The translations under genes and the position numbers were made by a program. Shown piece by piece: positions 1 to 15,100 of a stretch of 64,000 bases of DNA. This stretch comes from Agrypnia vestita (Eukaryota > Arthropoda > Insecta > Trichoptera > Phryganeidae), in assembly GCA_016648135.1 (NCBI GenBank), contig JADDOH010023091.1:124001-188000 (forward strand), read 5' to 3'. The notes under the pieces are model-generated. The model made no database searches. It was not told where the DNA came from and saw only the letters and a program-made list of their open reading frames with translations. Every line of letters starts with the position of its first letter. Positions within the stretch are counted from its first letter, which is position 1.

Positions 1-124
1 GGGGCTGCCGTGCAAGGGGGAGCGGGCGCCCCCTCCGTGGCCGGGGCGGCGGCCGGGGACGGGCAGCTCTCGGGGCTGGGGGTGATGGGCTTCTGAGGCT
101 CCGAGGTCACGGCCTGCTGGTTGC
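1..124 (-). CDS. nocte: nocte exon 17, partial (residue 2477 onward)
   Basis: Acceptor CATCAG|GC at 125. It encodes NQQAVTSEPQKPITPSPESC followed by Ala/Pro-rich sequence and runs off the left edge without a stop. The true C-terminus and 3-prime UTR are outside the window. Confidence 0.87.
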
Positions 125-3100
125 CTGATGGAAGAGGAACAACTATAAAAATCATTATAGGGAGAGTGTTAGTTGGTTAGTAATATCAATAATACATATA
201 TTACAATTATTTCAAAATATTGTTACATGCTATTTATTCTACTGTATCTCCTTAACTATTGATGTCAGGTCATTGATTGCGTGAACATTTTCCACTCTAG
301 ACAGGAATCTACCTAGGAATTAATCATAAATCTAGGAATTACAGCGAGTAATATTATGCATTTATTGCATTCAATCAGATCGAATTTAGCTTCAGATTTG
401 TATCAGTCGGCAATTCCTATCAAAGAATGGGGATCATCATTTTGAATGCATTTTCTCGAATCGTTTTTAAAATGAATTTTGTAACATTTGACATCTCACA
501 ATTAAAAATATCAATTGAGCAGCAACAGAAATTAACATCAAAATTTAAAAAAAGCTAATACCTATATATTTATTAATTAGTAAATACAAGTAAAGAAAAC
601 GTAAGTGCATTTATTTATTATTGAATTTTGCCACACTAGGTAGGTACCGTATAAAATTTTGTTTAGAAATGTGTTTGGTCAATTATGTTTTTATTGATTT
701 TCATAGATGGAGGCGGTAGTGTGCCGCCATATATATTGTATGAAAACTTCGAATAAGTATTTAAAAATTATCACATAAAATTTGAGAATGTAAATCATTC
801 AGGGTAGTTATTGTTTAAATTAATGTAAAAAAAAGTATTTATTGGATAGTTTTGAAGATGTAAGCCAAAATATATAAAAGGTACAACATCCACACGCTTG
901 ACACCAGCCTCTCAACATATATACAAAATCAGACGTATTGGCTGGTAGTGTGCGTCTTCATTGAGATGGCACTTGCTGGACATTGATTTGTTTATAAACG
1001 ATGATTTTTTGTCCATCGTGCGTGCTCTGCGCTCATTGGTTAGCACTAGGTTTATGGCACCTGTCAAATTGATGGATTTCCGATTTGCTTTGTAAATTTT
1101 ACCAAACAGGCAGAAATTTTTTCTGATTATTTTAAATGAGTTTTTATAATGGATCAGTGCAAATATATTTACTGTTTTTTTATTTATTTGGAAACCTCTT
1201 ATTTTTGAAAATCTTGTTGCTTTATACCTATCTTTACAGACACCTGTCAAATTGACGGATTTGGTAGTTTAAAGAATATCCCTCTTGAATTTGTCCATTG
1301 AAATTATTACTTTTGAAACAACATAATCACATTTCTACAATTTGTGTGAAGCAATGAAGAAAGAATGTCATCAATGTTTAGAAAATTTTGTTTCAAACAC
1401 AAATTACAAGTACCTGTGCACTGGGTAAGGCATTTGGAGCATTATGATTTATGGGTCAATTAAAAAAGGTCTCTTCCAGGGTTGATTTCTGGCAATGTTG
1501 ACCATATGAAAATCTTCAGTTTTAGAATTGTAGCCTGTTTATGAAGACTGTATCAAGTTTTAAAATTTTAGCAATACAAATATTTGGAAAGAAAAAATCT
1601 ATTATCTATTATTTTCTAATATTAACTAATTACTTTTGCAATAATATTCATTTTATCTTCACCCATTTTTAGCAAGCATGGGCTTTGAAGCAAATGGGTC
1701 CAGCGGTAGACTGCCTGTTCACCCAATATTCAAAGGTGTCGCAGGACCTACTGGATATTCCAAAAGAAATGTGATGTCGGGTCATGTGCGAACTGCCTTC
1801 GAACTAATAATTGATACGCTCATGTTAGAACATATCAAAGACTGCACAGAAATAGAAGCGCGTTGTGTTCTAAAAAATAATTGAACCATTTCAATTGAAC
1901 AATTGAGGACTTCAGTTAAAGAAAACAGTTAAATAAAACATTTAATACAAAAAAAAAATGAAGTACTTATGTGCATCCGTCAATTTGACGGGTGCCGTAG
2001 AGATAGGTATATCAAAAATGCCCGTAAACCTAGTGTTTAATGAAATTCCGCGTGTCTTATTTCCTGTTACCCATTTTCACGAAATCACTGCCAAAGATTG
2101 CAGGAAAGCGAGAGGGAAGATGTTAACACATCAAAAAAACACATTGAACATTTTTACACTGTCCGAGAGCGACATTGTAACATTTTTATATGCCATTTGG
2201 GGAACGGCGCATTAACACTAAGACCATAGAGGATTTTACAGCTCAAAATAACATTGCTATGAAAACAGTATCACATTTGAGCGTAACAATAAATTGAGTA
2301 ATCAATCGTAAGGTAAAATAATCATACGTAATCAGAAAAAAAAGGGGGCAACTAATTTACATACAGAATGGTTCACATTATTTGCAAGCCAGGCATCAAA
2401 CCACCACAAAATAATAAGATTGAGGTCATTATAACAGGTCCTTCTGAATGTATCTATCTTTGGTATAGGTTAATGTCCTGATTTCAAAATAAAATTGACG
2501 CGCAAGTACAGTTTTACCCTGTTAATTCAAAATTTTTAAAACATGTCCCAAAATGTGAATTTCATAGTAAATTAACCCTGATAATTCGAAAATCCCCTTA
2601 ATTTGTAATATTTTTTAGCCCCTTGCGCCATAAATCAATACATTTTAGTTTGCGTAATTCGATTTTTTTTTGAAATTTGACGATATTGAAAAAATATTTC
2701 AATTTTTTTTCACAAGTGAGAACAACAAATATGTCAATATCGGGTACTTTGAAATGTTGCATAACAAACATTGCATTTTCGAAATGATTTCTTGAAATAT
2801 GAAAAACAGACCTTTTTCAGAAAACAATGGCTTTTTCATGAGTTTTACGATTCTTGGGGTATTTCGCAATCAATTCACAGTACCTTATGGAATGCTCTTA
2901 TCTATACATATTGTGTCGCGATCCCTAAAATTGGGGAATCTTGTGTATGCTTTCGTCTGTTAGCTGCCTTGATATGCGCTGACTTAGTTTGCGGCGTTTG
3001 CGCTAATCCTCATACCTAGACGGGTTTTAAATTGTTTTTAAATTTGTCTTTAGTTCAATTTTTTTCCTAATAACGGTGTTTGTGTTATTAAAATGTTTAA

Positions 3101-6100
3101 TTATCTTTATAAGATGTTATTAGTGATTTACTTTATTGTTTCACGTTTTTATTGACAATTGTATTTCTAGTAACTGTACATTGTTGGTTTGAGGCAGAAA
3201 AAAGGCGGGATCAAAAGTTGAACTCGTGTGAAGATTGAAGAAGCGTTCCCATAAATTCAAGTATAACTAAACATTTTTGAATATGGCTATCCATTCAGAC
3301 GTGATGGAAACAGAATTTTTTTTCGCAACTGAGAACAGCAAATATGTCAAAATGTCACGATCTTTGCATTAACATAATAAATATTGTGTTTTCAAAGTGA
3401 TTTCTTTAAATATAAGCATAAATTTATTAAAATAAAGTTTTTTTTTAAGAGTTTTATATTTTTGGCAAATTTTATGGGTCCCTTGAATATCGAATTGACG
3501 AGGTTTTACTGTATTAAAGAAAATATTACACTTAAAGTTTCGAAAACTGCACCATACTTTTTGACATTTGGTAGGTGATATCTGTGGATGAAGTCTAAAT
3601 CGTAGGACAATATTTACACAACAACAATTTTATTTATAGACAATACCAAATGTTTATCATTGACATAATCATAGACAGAAGAAATATGATAAATACAAAA
3701 CAAAAGATTAGGTGTTAGGTTTGATTTAGTTTAGGTTAACATTTCTTCATTAGATAAAATTAGCTAATTTAGTTTTGATTAGGTTTGGTTTCTTTAGTTT
3801 AGGTTACGATTGAAATTGTTGCATAATATTTTTTAACTTGTTGTGGGCCGTAAATTTTCGGAATTTTTTGTGATTTTTCTTTTTACGAAAAAACCATGAA
3901 AACACACACATTCATATTATTTTATCGTAAGTGTCGAAACGCAATGATTTTTTTATCATTTAAGTAAAAAAAATAATCTTTTTTTGAATTTCCATAATGT
4001 TGCCAGCGCAACATTTTCTGAAAAATAATAATATTTTTTTTATTTGTTTTTAGAGACAACACTACTATTAATAATAATAATCTTCTTCTGTGTGATATAT
4101 TTTGTTGCACGGCACGGCACACGACGGGACATCGCACTCATAACACATAAATATGATACACTTTCACACACACACATATTTCAAATAAACGCAACAAAAT
4201 TGCGTGTATTTTTGTTAATAAATCACTATTAGTATTCAATTGAATCATAAACCAACAAAAACTGACAAATATCGCAAAACATATCGTATATATTTGTATA
4301 TACGTGTACAAATAAATCGAAAATCGAAAAAATAAATCGTATTTCCCGCGCACATTGCGCGTGACCTTGACGATGGAATATTTGAATTTCGATTGCACAA
4401 CACGCGATCGGGGCGACATCTACAACTTCTCTATACGATTTTGACGGCAGAAAAACTTCCGTTTTGATTGTTGATTTAAAATATAATCGGTGATGTTTTT
4501 GAGTTGAAAATGGAACGACAGGTCACAACAGGATTTCTCTATTGGGAAAAAATTACGTTTTTCAAATTCGATACGCGGCCGTCGATAAATAAATTATTTT
4601 GTGCCTGTCGGATATGTGCGTCCGCGGCCCAGGGGGGGTTAATGTGTATGGTTTGTGTTTCGTCTTAGTATATCTTTTTCTATAGTCCTTAAAATGACTT
4701 ATATGGTGCAATTTTCGAAACTTTAAAGCGAAATATTTTCTTTAATACTTGCCCGTCAATTCTGCTTTGTTCTGAAATCACAACTGAAAACACGACAATT
4801 ATATCGATGATACTTTCGGGATCTGTTATAAATGACCATATTCTTTGATTGTGCCAATGGTAAAACTGAATAAATCCGATACACAAATGAAGTAATGAAA
4901 ACACGTTAGCAGTGAGAATGACTAGTAGATGTACAAGATACTCACTTCTGGGAGGGTTCTGTTGGTAATACCCTCCGCCCGCATGGCGCGTGTGCGGCGG
5001 GCCGCCTCCGGGGTGCCTGTTGCCGCCGCCCCTGTAATATCAACAAATACCTTAGTCACCTGCAGCTAATATTACCAATGTAGGACTATTTATTATTGTT
5101 TACCTCATAATCTAGGTTTCCTCAGTTTAAATTACACTAGGAAGGATCCATTGGATATTAAACCATTTAGAATCATTGGCAAAGCATAGGGTGAGAAAGT
5201 CATTCATGTTGGAAATAAAATAAATAATAATCGCAAAAGGCAAGGGACTGAAATTTTTTGCTGTCAAATAACAAAGCACCGCTTATTTTAAATTCATGAA
5301 AAAATCAAAATAATAACTGTATAAACGTGGAAAGGATTTGATGTACATATTAAATTTTAAATTAAATGAAAATTCACTTGGATACCACTATCGTTTTGGT
5401 AACACCAACCAGTTTCGGAACCATTGCACATTTTAGTTATTTGGACTGTACTTGCTACTGGAACCACCATTTTTTTTCAGGGTACACTATAAAATGTGGG
5501 CAATTATATTTTTAGCAACTTTTTTTGTGTGTACCTGCTGTATAACATTATTTTCAACATTCATTTGTCTGTTTTGTTTCCTTTTTTTCCAAAATTATTT
5601 CAATTTTAATGTGCATTTCTTAATTTGGAACTTGACAACCATTGCATGTATGTACTAGCATCTAGGTACATCTCGTTATAACGAACCCCTTTATACCGAA
5701 AAATGTCATATATCGAAATTTTTTTTAAAATTAATCCCACAAAATAAATTTTTCATACAAAAATGTATTTATATAGCGAAATTTCGTTAATATGTATAAC
5801 AAAATAATTTTAGTTCCATAGGAAAGACACATCCATACATTTACGTAAATATATAAGGAATTTTTTTGTCAAAATGTCATTGAGAGATGGATAGTTTTAC
5901 GGCCTGCATGCCAGCCATGTAAAAGGCAATAAATCTCTGGGCATGGGCTCCTGCAATTTTTGTATTTTTGGGGTTTTTAAATTCTTTAAAATTTCTCCTT
6001 AGGATTTTAACCCGCCCCTATAAAGCATTTTACCATAATCCCTGTGAACTCTAGTTGGGACAATAGTTTTATTGCCCATTGTCAAAAAAGGTTAGAATGA

Positions 6101-9100
6101 GGCATGTATGTATTGTCTTCTAGAATCACGTAAAAATATTACATCGAATTTTTCATACAGATTGTACTTAAATCGAAATATCCCAATATGTATGACGAAA
6201 AAAAGTTTGTTCAAACAAAATAATAATATTGCGCAGATTTTTTTCGCACAAACACGCGATGGGGAATGACCCCGCAAGCCGCCGCGTCGCAGGACACAAA
6301 GTCGCACGCATGTGTACGGCCGCTTTGAACTGTGAGCGCCTCTACGATCATTTATTACGCGCAATATTATCAGAATTTTTCATTTTCACTATTACCTTCA
6401 ACTTTTATCACTTTTCATATTGTACTTCAATATTTACATTGATTGCATTGTGTACGGCATTTTCGAGGGCCAGAACTACCAGCGCGGCGCGGCGTTCGCG
6501 GCATTTTCTGTCACCAAAATTATCATGTGAGATTCTTATTTTGAGTCAAATAACTGAGTTAATTAAATACAAAACTAAACAAGGGAAAATAAATTATATA
6601 ATTTTAAGAGATCGATGTTTTACTGTACGCGTTTTACGGTATACGTACCTATGTAATTTATGTGATTATTAATTTTAGAAAAAAGTGTCAGATTTCTCAG
6701 GGACATTAGTTTTAAATGCTCGTAACTTCCTTTGATTGCTAAATGTCTTATTACGTAGCATCCGCATAAACCGACAATGGGGACTTATTCAAAACCATTT
6801 GCGATCTCTTTTAAGGCCGCGGTACTTTTTTTGCTATGGCGCACAATATACATATTAGAAAAAAAAATTGTTATATGTGGGAATTCGTTATAACGAAATT
6901 TATATTTATCGATCCCTTGGATTTCGCAATAACGAGGTTTTACTGTATGTGTCTTTTTAGTTGAAATAAAATAAGTGTCAGGTGCTAAATGGTGCACAAA
7001 TTGGCAAGTACAGCCAAAAAAGTTAAAACGTATGGTGATTCCGAAACCGGTTGGTGATACCAAAAATATAACAGTTTAAAACAAGTGAAGTTTTTTTAGT
7101 CTGCCATTGTTAGTAAAGAAATGTAGGTGGATACGCTGGACATTTTGTTTGCAAACCATATGTAAATGTATCTTCTAAATTGCAATAAAAGCTTTAAATG
7201 TGTAGCTGCAACTCGATATGACACATTTAATTTTGTACCCAAAAAAATTTGCTATCATTGTACCCAATGGATAGCAAATTTTTTTGGGTACAAAATTACA
7301 ATGTACAAACAATGGTTTTTAAAGTATTATACAAAAATAATATTATGTATTAGGCAGTTGGCCATGTTCCAACCTGTTGGTATAGGAGGGCGGCGGCTGG
7401 TGATGGGGCAGAGGGGGCGGCCGCTGGATCGGCGGGGGATACCGCTGCTGCTGCAGCCCACACCTGCTGATGGCCATGTTCAGGGAAGCCTGTCTGCCGT
7501 TGGGCTGGATCACCTGGAAACCACGATGACACACAAATGTTACTCAAGGTCGAGGGCTGACTGATAAGCTGCACAGTGTTATTTACTCGCCTCATAGTCT
7601 AAGTTTCCTCAGTTTAAATTACACTAGGAAGGATCCATTGGAATATTCGATCAATTATAATCATCGACAAGTTCAGTTTTAATTGAATGCCATAACTAGT
7701 GGATAAAGTACCTGTTGCATGTGCTGGTACTGTTGATACTTGTGGTGGGGCGGGCTGTGCTGCTGCTGAGACTTGCCCCCGCCCTGCTGCTGCTGCTGGC
7801 CGAAACCTCCTCCGGCTCCCTTGTTGGGGCCCTGCTGCTGCGCCTGCTGGGGACCCTTGGGCGAGGGGGCCCCTCCGTGCCCACCGGCCCCCTGCTGGGC
7901 GAACCCAGAGTTGGATAGTTGGCAGAACATGCCGTTGTTTTGGTGTTCCTGAAATGAGGATGATAACTTTCTTGATTCCAAACATGGCATACTTCAAATA
8001 TTTTACCAACTGTGATTATCAATTTAATACTTAACCCTTTACATGGCATTTTTTTTTGAAATTCAAAACCGGATGGCACACCATACGTAAAAAAAAATGG
8101 TTGCGAATGATAGAGAGCAAACTTTACGTTTCTGGACATTTTACCAACCAATTAACATTTTTGAGAATGTCCTAGATTACTAAGGTTGATACTAAGAGTT
8201 ATATATTAATTATTGACCCAAAATGATTAGTCGACACATCTACCAGTTTTGGCCTAAACCTTATAAAGTTTTCAGTAACTTTGAAAATCAAAGGAATTCT
8301 GTATCAGTTATAAACCTGTTTATTTTTGGTGAAACCTATTTATGAAAAGCGAAAGTAAAACATACAAAGCAATTCAGAACTGTCAGCCACCAAATGAGAA
8401 ATCTGCAAAAATTTTTTGGAAGTGATTTCCTATGATCCCTAACCAAAATGAAGTACAATGGCTTCATAGTAAATTTATGTGGCTTAAGGCGGAACATTCA
8501 TTTTTCAAGCTGTCAAAGTGGCGATATGTGTCGGATATATCATGCTATTTCAATACGAGATCGAGACATGAACAAACGTCATATCAGATAAACCTTGCAA
8601 GAGCGTATTTTTTACGTGCCTTGTGAGATAGAAAGGTTGCGAGGAAACGAGACAACCATATGGAGTACCGACGTTTAAAATATATGGGAACGCAAGTCAT
8701 GCTCGCGTAATATTATTAGAATTTTAAATGTTTTAAGTCTAGAATATAAAAAAGCGTATGTATATTTCTCCAATAATTTAGGTGTTGTAAAAAAAAAAGT
8801 AAACAACAATTTTTCTTATATCACTGTTTTTTAATTTAAAACTTTTGTCGAATAAGCAGATTTAGATATTATTTTGACTTCCGACTGAAATGTCAAAACA
8901 CCTGTGAAAATAATTGAATTTAAATAATTTTTATTTAAAATAAACAAAAAACTACTACAACAATATGTATTGAATTAAAAATAAAATTAAAAACCATTTA
9001 TCTATATTTTAAAAATTATCTCGTAAATTAATATCTTACTTGACTTTCAAATAACAATGACATCAACACGAATATAGCGAGTAATAGCAAGTCAGCAAAA

Positions 9101-12100
9101 ATGACATGCGTTCAATGTTAGGTTATGAGTAGAAATGCAATTTAATACGAAACTAGTTAAAAAAAACATTATTATCTGCGATGAATAGATTGCTTTCGAA
9201 TATATAAAATGATATTATTTTGAACTAAAGTCAAATTTGGCATAAAAACATGTTTTAAAGTGATTTTTTTATGAAAAAATGATCGGACCACATGAGTGCG
9301 TCCGCCCCTCCCGGCTGGCGCGCGGATTGTGATCTCCAGACTGCGTAATATTTTGACACATTTCATACTATAGAATTTGTATTTTTAAATATTAAGTAAC
9401 GTGTTTTTTATAAAAAAAAATTGCTTTTTAATAGTGAATGAAGACTCAAAGTGCGAATATAGATACAATATATCGTTTAAAATCATCTTTTTATATGAAT
9501 AAACAACATTTGAAAATGACCAAAAATCGTAAATATTTAAGCATGTTTGAAAAATGATATCTTTTTTAATATTGAATATTTCTTAATTTCCTACGTACGG
9601 ATTCTAGATAATTAAGTAAACTTTATATGTATGAAAAAACATATTATGCTTACATACAAATTTTAAACGAAACACTCTTTGCCCGGGAACATTAAAAACG
9701 TTTTTTTTGCCGCGGCCTGTGGATTAATGCCTATATTTTTCTTAATTATTGTAAATAATGTTCAATTTATTACTTTTATATAAGAATAAAGGTTCTATCT
9801 AAGTTAACGCCCTAAAAAAATTGAAATCTATCATATACATTCTGATATAAATGAATAATAAAAACCCACATTTTCTTAAAAAATGCCGAAATATGCATTT
9901 GCAGTGAATGTACCGCCTTAAGGCTGGACATTCGTTGCAAATGCATATTTCGGCATTTTTTAATGAAAATGTGGTTTTTATTATACATTTATATCAGAAT
10001 GCATACTCTAGACTGCAATTTTTTAGGGCAATAACTTAGATAGAAACTTTGTTATTATATAGAAGTAAAAAAAGTAAAATGGGCTCCTGCAATTTTTTTA
10101 ATTTTAATTTACAATAAACTGAAGTATTAAAAAAATCTAAGAGTAGTTTATTTAAAAAAGCATATAGTCAATGTTTTCATTTTATTTAATAAAAATTTGA
10201 AAATCATATTAATTTTAAAAACGAAATGGTTTTTTTTATAATACTTGTACCTATGCTTATTTAAGGTTTAGAAACTAAAATAATATTTATATTTATTTTT
10301 TGCGTCTGTCATTTATTAAAAAAATAATGTTACGAGTTTTTGTTTGTGTTTGCGAGCACTGTTACTCATACTAATGCAAGTGGCTTTCCTAAAGTGAATG
10401 GACTCTACCTTAATGCGTTGCGCTTCAGCATGATAAATAAATAATACGCCATAAACAATAAATAAAATGTTTTATACAAAAAATGTGACGTGCAATATTT
10501 CAAGAATAGGTATATCTGATGAACTAAAAGTACCCACAAACTTATCGAAATATATATATATATATTGTGACGTTTCGATTGCCCGGTAAGGCAATAACAT
10601 GCCCCATTCAGAAATAGTGGAACCTACTGAGTAACGTCTGTTAGTTTATGCACCCGCTATTTGTCTATGGTGGTTTACCCAAGCTTTATCTTTGAATTTT
10701 TTATCATATTTTGACAAGCCTCGGAAAGAACATGTTTGAATAGGAGGTCCACGAGATTTTGGCGGCCCCAATGGGTAAGAATTAGTATTGACTATATTTA
10801 CCAATATCTTAGGAACAATACTATATGATAGCAAACATTAGGTCATACCATTGTTAATTATAATCCTTTTTGCATAGGGCCGCTTTATGGAATGTCGCTG
10901 TCGTGTCGGAATGATTTGTAAATTTTGACCACCATTACAAGATGGGGAAAACCTTTTTCAGAGGACTACCTGACAGAGATATGGGCCATTTGTTTCCTTT
11001 TATAATTTCATTATTTGATTTAGAGTAATCCAGGCTGCTCTGACCACACGCGTTGTCTAACCTAGAAGGCGCGCCGAAGAATTTCAAGTAAACTCACAAA
11101 TTCCTACTAACAGGAGACGACAGTGTGTAATCATATCTTAATCAGGAGACGACAATGTGCAAAATCATATCATATATAAATTTTGTTACAATAACTTCCT
11201 ATTTTATTTTGTTAACATTTGGAATGACACTGCCAATATTATAAATTCAATAAAAACTGCTTTATAACAATAATTTCAACTACCCTACATTTTTAATTTA
11301 AATTGGTGTAATAAGTAAACGTAAATTAACTTTTATTTGAAAATTTAAGTAATAATTGTCTGCCGAACCTGGTATTAATTTGCAATAACTCATCTTAATA
11401 AATTGTGTTTTTTTGTCAACCGACATAATTTTGGCTTTAATTTCACAGTATTCCCATGCAATCACATGGCCAATTATATTTACATGCTTGTATAATTAAT
11501 AATTATATTTTTCATACTTTAAATCCAAATATTAAGGGCCCACATTTTTATTGTTCTGCTACTAGCTGGTCAGTGGCGAATAGAAACTGGTTCCGATTTG
11601 CGCCCTAGTATGACGGGCGGCATATTGGATGGTTCTTAATTGAAATTTTAATTATAAATCCAGTTTCTACAGTACGGCCACTCTATGATGGCACTTTTGA
11701 CGTTTAGACTTGCATGAAGTTTCGTAATTAATGACAGCTAAACATTGGAGGACAAATGCTATACTTTATTGCGCGAATGCCAGAGTAGTGATGTCCATCA
11801 ACATTAAATATGGAATGAACGAAATGATTTAAAATGTTATAGGATTTTGATTGCCTGTATAATATGCGTAGAATACGCAGAATAAGTATCCAAAATAACA
11901 CAACAAATCTGACAGATCGATTGTACCCTCTAAATATGATCTTTTTCTATGGCTTTATTAGAGGGCAAAGAAAACGGCTACAAAACAATAAAAGACGGAT
12001 CAGACCGGGTGATGTTTTTTTGTCTCTTTTTCTCTCATGTGTCGCCATATTGTTTAAACTGAGTAAGCTCTATTTTACCACGTATAAAATTTTGGTAAAA

Positions 12101-15100
12101 TGCTATATATATTGTAGATACTCTAAGGTTTTGACAGTTTTATTTTAACGTTGTTACGCACGCTGTGATTACGATATTGTTTTTTACCTGGCTTTAGATT
12201 TCGGACATTGATACTTTTATATTTTGACCCCTGCTCGTTAATTTGGACTTTGTTTTTACCTTTTTTATGTACAAAGACTTTCTCAACTCACACCGTGCGA
12301 CGAATTTTTTTTCGTCTGAATTTTTTAGTTAATGATTTTAAGTGTGTCACAACACTATTACGATCTATCAAAAATGCCATCTTACGATGGCTCGAGTTTG
12401 CTTGCTTGTTAGCTTGCATTATTGCATAATAAGCTTGCAATATATATATATATATATATAATTGAATATGTAAAATGAAGTACGTTGAAATATGGAAAGT
12501 ATGGGGTTCAAAGGGTTAAGAGGAAGAAATATTAAAATAATTCTTACTCTCATTTAGAAATGAGTGAAGATGTTCAAAACAAACCAAATAAGAGATTGAA
12601 ATGATGGGTCTGGAACAAACATAGATGAGTTTCAAATGAACGAGGTTCTACATATAGAAATTCACACATATATTTTTAATTTTGCTTTTCTCATAATAAG
12701 AGTTTCCTCAGTTTAAATTACACTAGGAAGGATCCATTGGAATATTAAACCATTTATAATCATTGGCAAGCAAATTGTTATAACAGCGGAATTATCTAAT
12801 ACACAAATCAAGTAAACCATTCGCAGTTATTCCATCTACAAATCCGAGTGCATCGTTAAGTTGGTTACCTGCAGAGGGCTCTTGAGCTGCTGCGGCCTGG
12901 AGGGGTGCGGCGGCTGGGGGGCGGGGTGGTGCTCCTGCTTGCCGTACTGCTGCTGGGGCTGCTGCTGCTGGTGTTGCTGGGCGGCCCGCCCAAACTGTTG
13001 CTGCATGGCCGCCGCCGCAGCCATTTGGAATGGGGAGGATAACACCTACAGACGGAGGAGTTATATCAGTATTTTGGTTAGGTCTAAATTTTTTATATAT
13101 TTTTACATTGAATGCTAACGCAGATTATATTAAAAGAGTTACTTGTTTTTTAAATACAGATGGCCCCTGCTTTATGACAGTTCTATTTATGGCCCGTCTA
13201 GGAACTTCAATATAAAAAATTACACCTCTTCAAAATATCACATTTTTTGGATTAAGTTTTGTTTTTGGTACATATTATTAAGATTTGTATTTAACATTTT
13301 CAACTGTATACATTTAATAATTGAAAATATACATGTTTATCAATGCTTTGAATATACTACAAATGCATATATTTTACAGCAAATTAACTTTATATTTCCC
13401 ATTATAATTGGCTTTATTATACGCTGTTTTCTAAGAGTTGGAAATTGTGGCACAGACCTAGGGCTACCTGTACTTTCAGAAATGTATTAAAAAAAAAAAA
13501 AAAGTAAAATGGCACTCCTTCAACTATTTAATGTCTCGTTTCAATAGCATTATTAGTTCCTTCAGTCTGTTGGGGAAATTGTGAATTACCTCATAGAGAT
13601 ACCTCATAGAGACAAAGCTATTTTTTATATGGGAATGTAGGTACGGAAGCCTTTTTGGACATAAAGCTTTTGGGTGTTCTAAGTGACATATCGTATGGCT
13701 GACTAAAGTGATCCCTTATGTAACATTCACAATTCCACTTTTGATAGACTATAACATCTATAAAATGTTGGAAGTTGTACATATGTTTACTTTGCACGCC
13801 TTGTTTCACATGAGTTGTATTTTTACTACCGCCACCTTTGGTTGAAATTTGTCATTCCCATTAACCAGTAAAGATGTCGCCGTTGGTAATGAGACATCTA
13901 TATTTTTATTTTTTAAAGTAACATTCTTTTTATATGTATGTATATGACATTCTTCCGAATTATTAATATTACACTAGCATATGCCTGAGAATGATATTTA
14001 ACTTTTTTACAATTTTTAACTTTTTTTAACTTTTAAAACTTTTTAGACCAGTTTTTATATACAGTGAAACTCGCTTAATAAATTCACTTTTAATAAGTTT
14101 TCCCGCAAAATAAGTTTAAATTCTGCGGCCCCGAAAAAGTCCCATACAAATCCTATATTTTTTTAAGGCTTAATACGTTTCCCGCTTATTTTCGTTTCTC
14201 GCCTAAGTAGTGAAAATATTTATAGCCGAACTCAATTTATTCACACAAATAAATCTTCATAATACGTTTTTCGGAAGAGGAAATTTTGTTCAACATTCCT
14301 AAAAATGAAAAATGGGCGCAATAAAAATTAAATGGTATTGGCTGCGTCACAAATGTTCTAGCCGCTGAAAAAATCCTGTAGTATTTGAATAGACTAATAA
14401 AATAATATTTAATAAATAAATTTATTCGGCGATTATTTACGATAATTTTTTATATAGTCGCCTAAACGAAACTGTTTTCATTTTTGTTGTATTTCTTCGA
14501 GGAAACAGTCAGCGATATTAATAACGTAATATCTCCTATCGTTTTCTAAGTCCGGCGTCACACTAGGTGTATCTTCCGTCGCGTCTTTGACGCCGCGGAA
14601 TGCCGCTACTACGCGGATCATCGATCGTTCCGCCGCCGGCGTCTGTTCGGTTCGTCGCCCGCGGAACTTACGTCAACGTAAAATCTGTGACGTCACGTCT
14701 CGTGGTTTTGATTGCAACGCGCCACATTTGACAGATTATCTGCACGTGTGTTTGTTCTCCGCGCGGTCCGCAGCGGAATATACTATGACTGCTAAGAGCC
14801 TATCCAGATGACCCTTTTTACGCGCGAGTGCACTCGCGCGTTTTAGAGATACTGCTGCTACATACATCCCGTCCAGCTGCTGACGCGCGTTCGCTAACTC
14901 GCGCGTAAAATGTTTTTTTTTATAAAACAGAGTTTAAAAATTGTGGAGTCATTGCGTTTGCCATATGCGCCAACATCTACTGAAATAAAACAATAATTTG
15001 CATATCTGGATGCAATATAAATTGAAACGTGCGAGTGGTCTCGCGCGTAAAACGCAGTATCTGGACGCAAAAATTGAAATGCGCGAATGGATTCGCGCGT

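Noticed and set aside
366..450. Families A and B as SINEs or MITEs
   Set aside because: No target-site duplications, no A tails, all copies on one strand inside one gene, one per intron, and stems that co-vary. Structural RNAs fit better.
6092..6672. Overlapping frames of 90 and 147 codons in intron 15
   Set aside because: They lie inside a degenerate pogo-like element, on both strands, with no recognisable motif.
11864..12148. 94-codon plus-strand frame in intron 13
   Set aside because: Composition is that of AT-rich intron sequence; no splice or family support.
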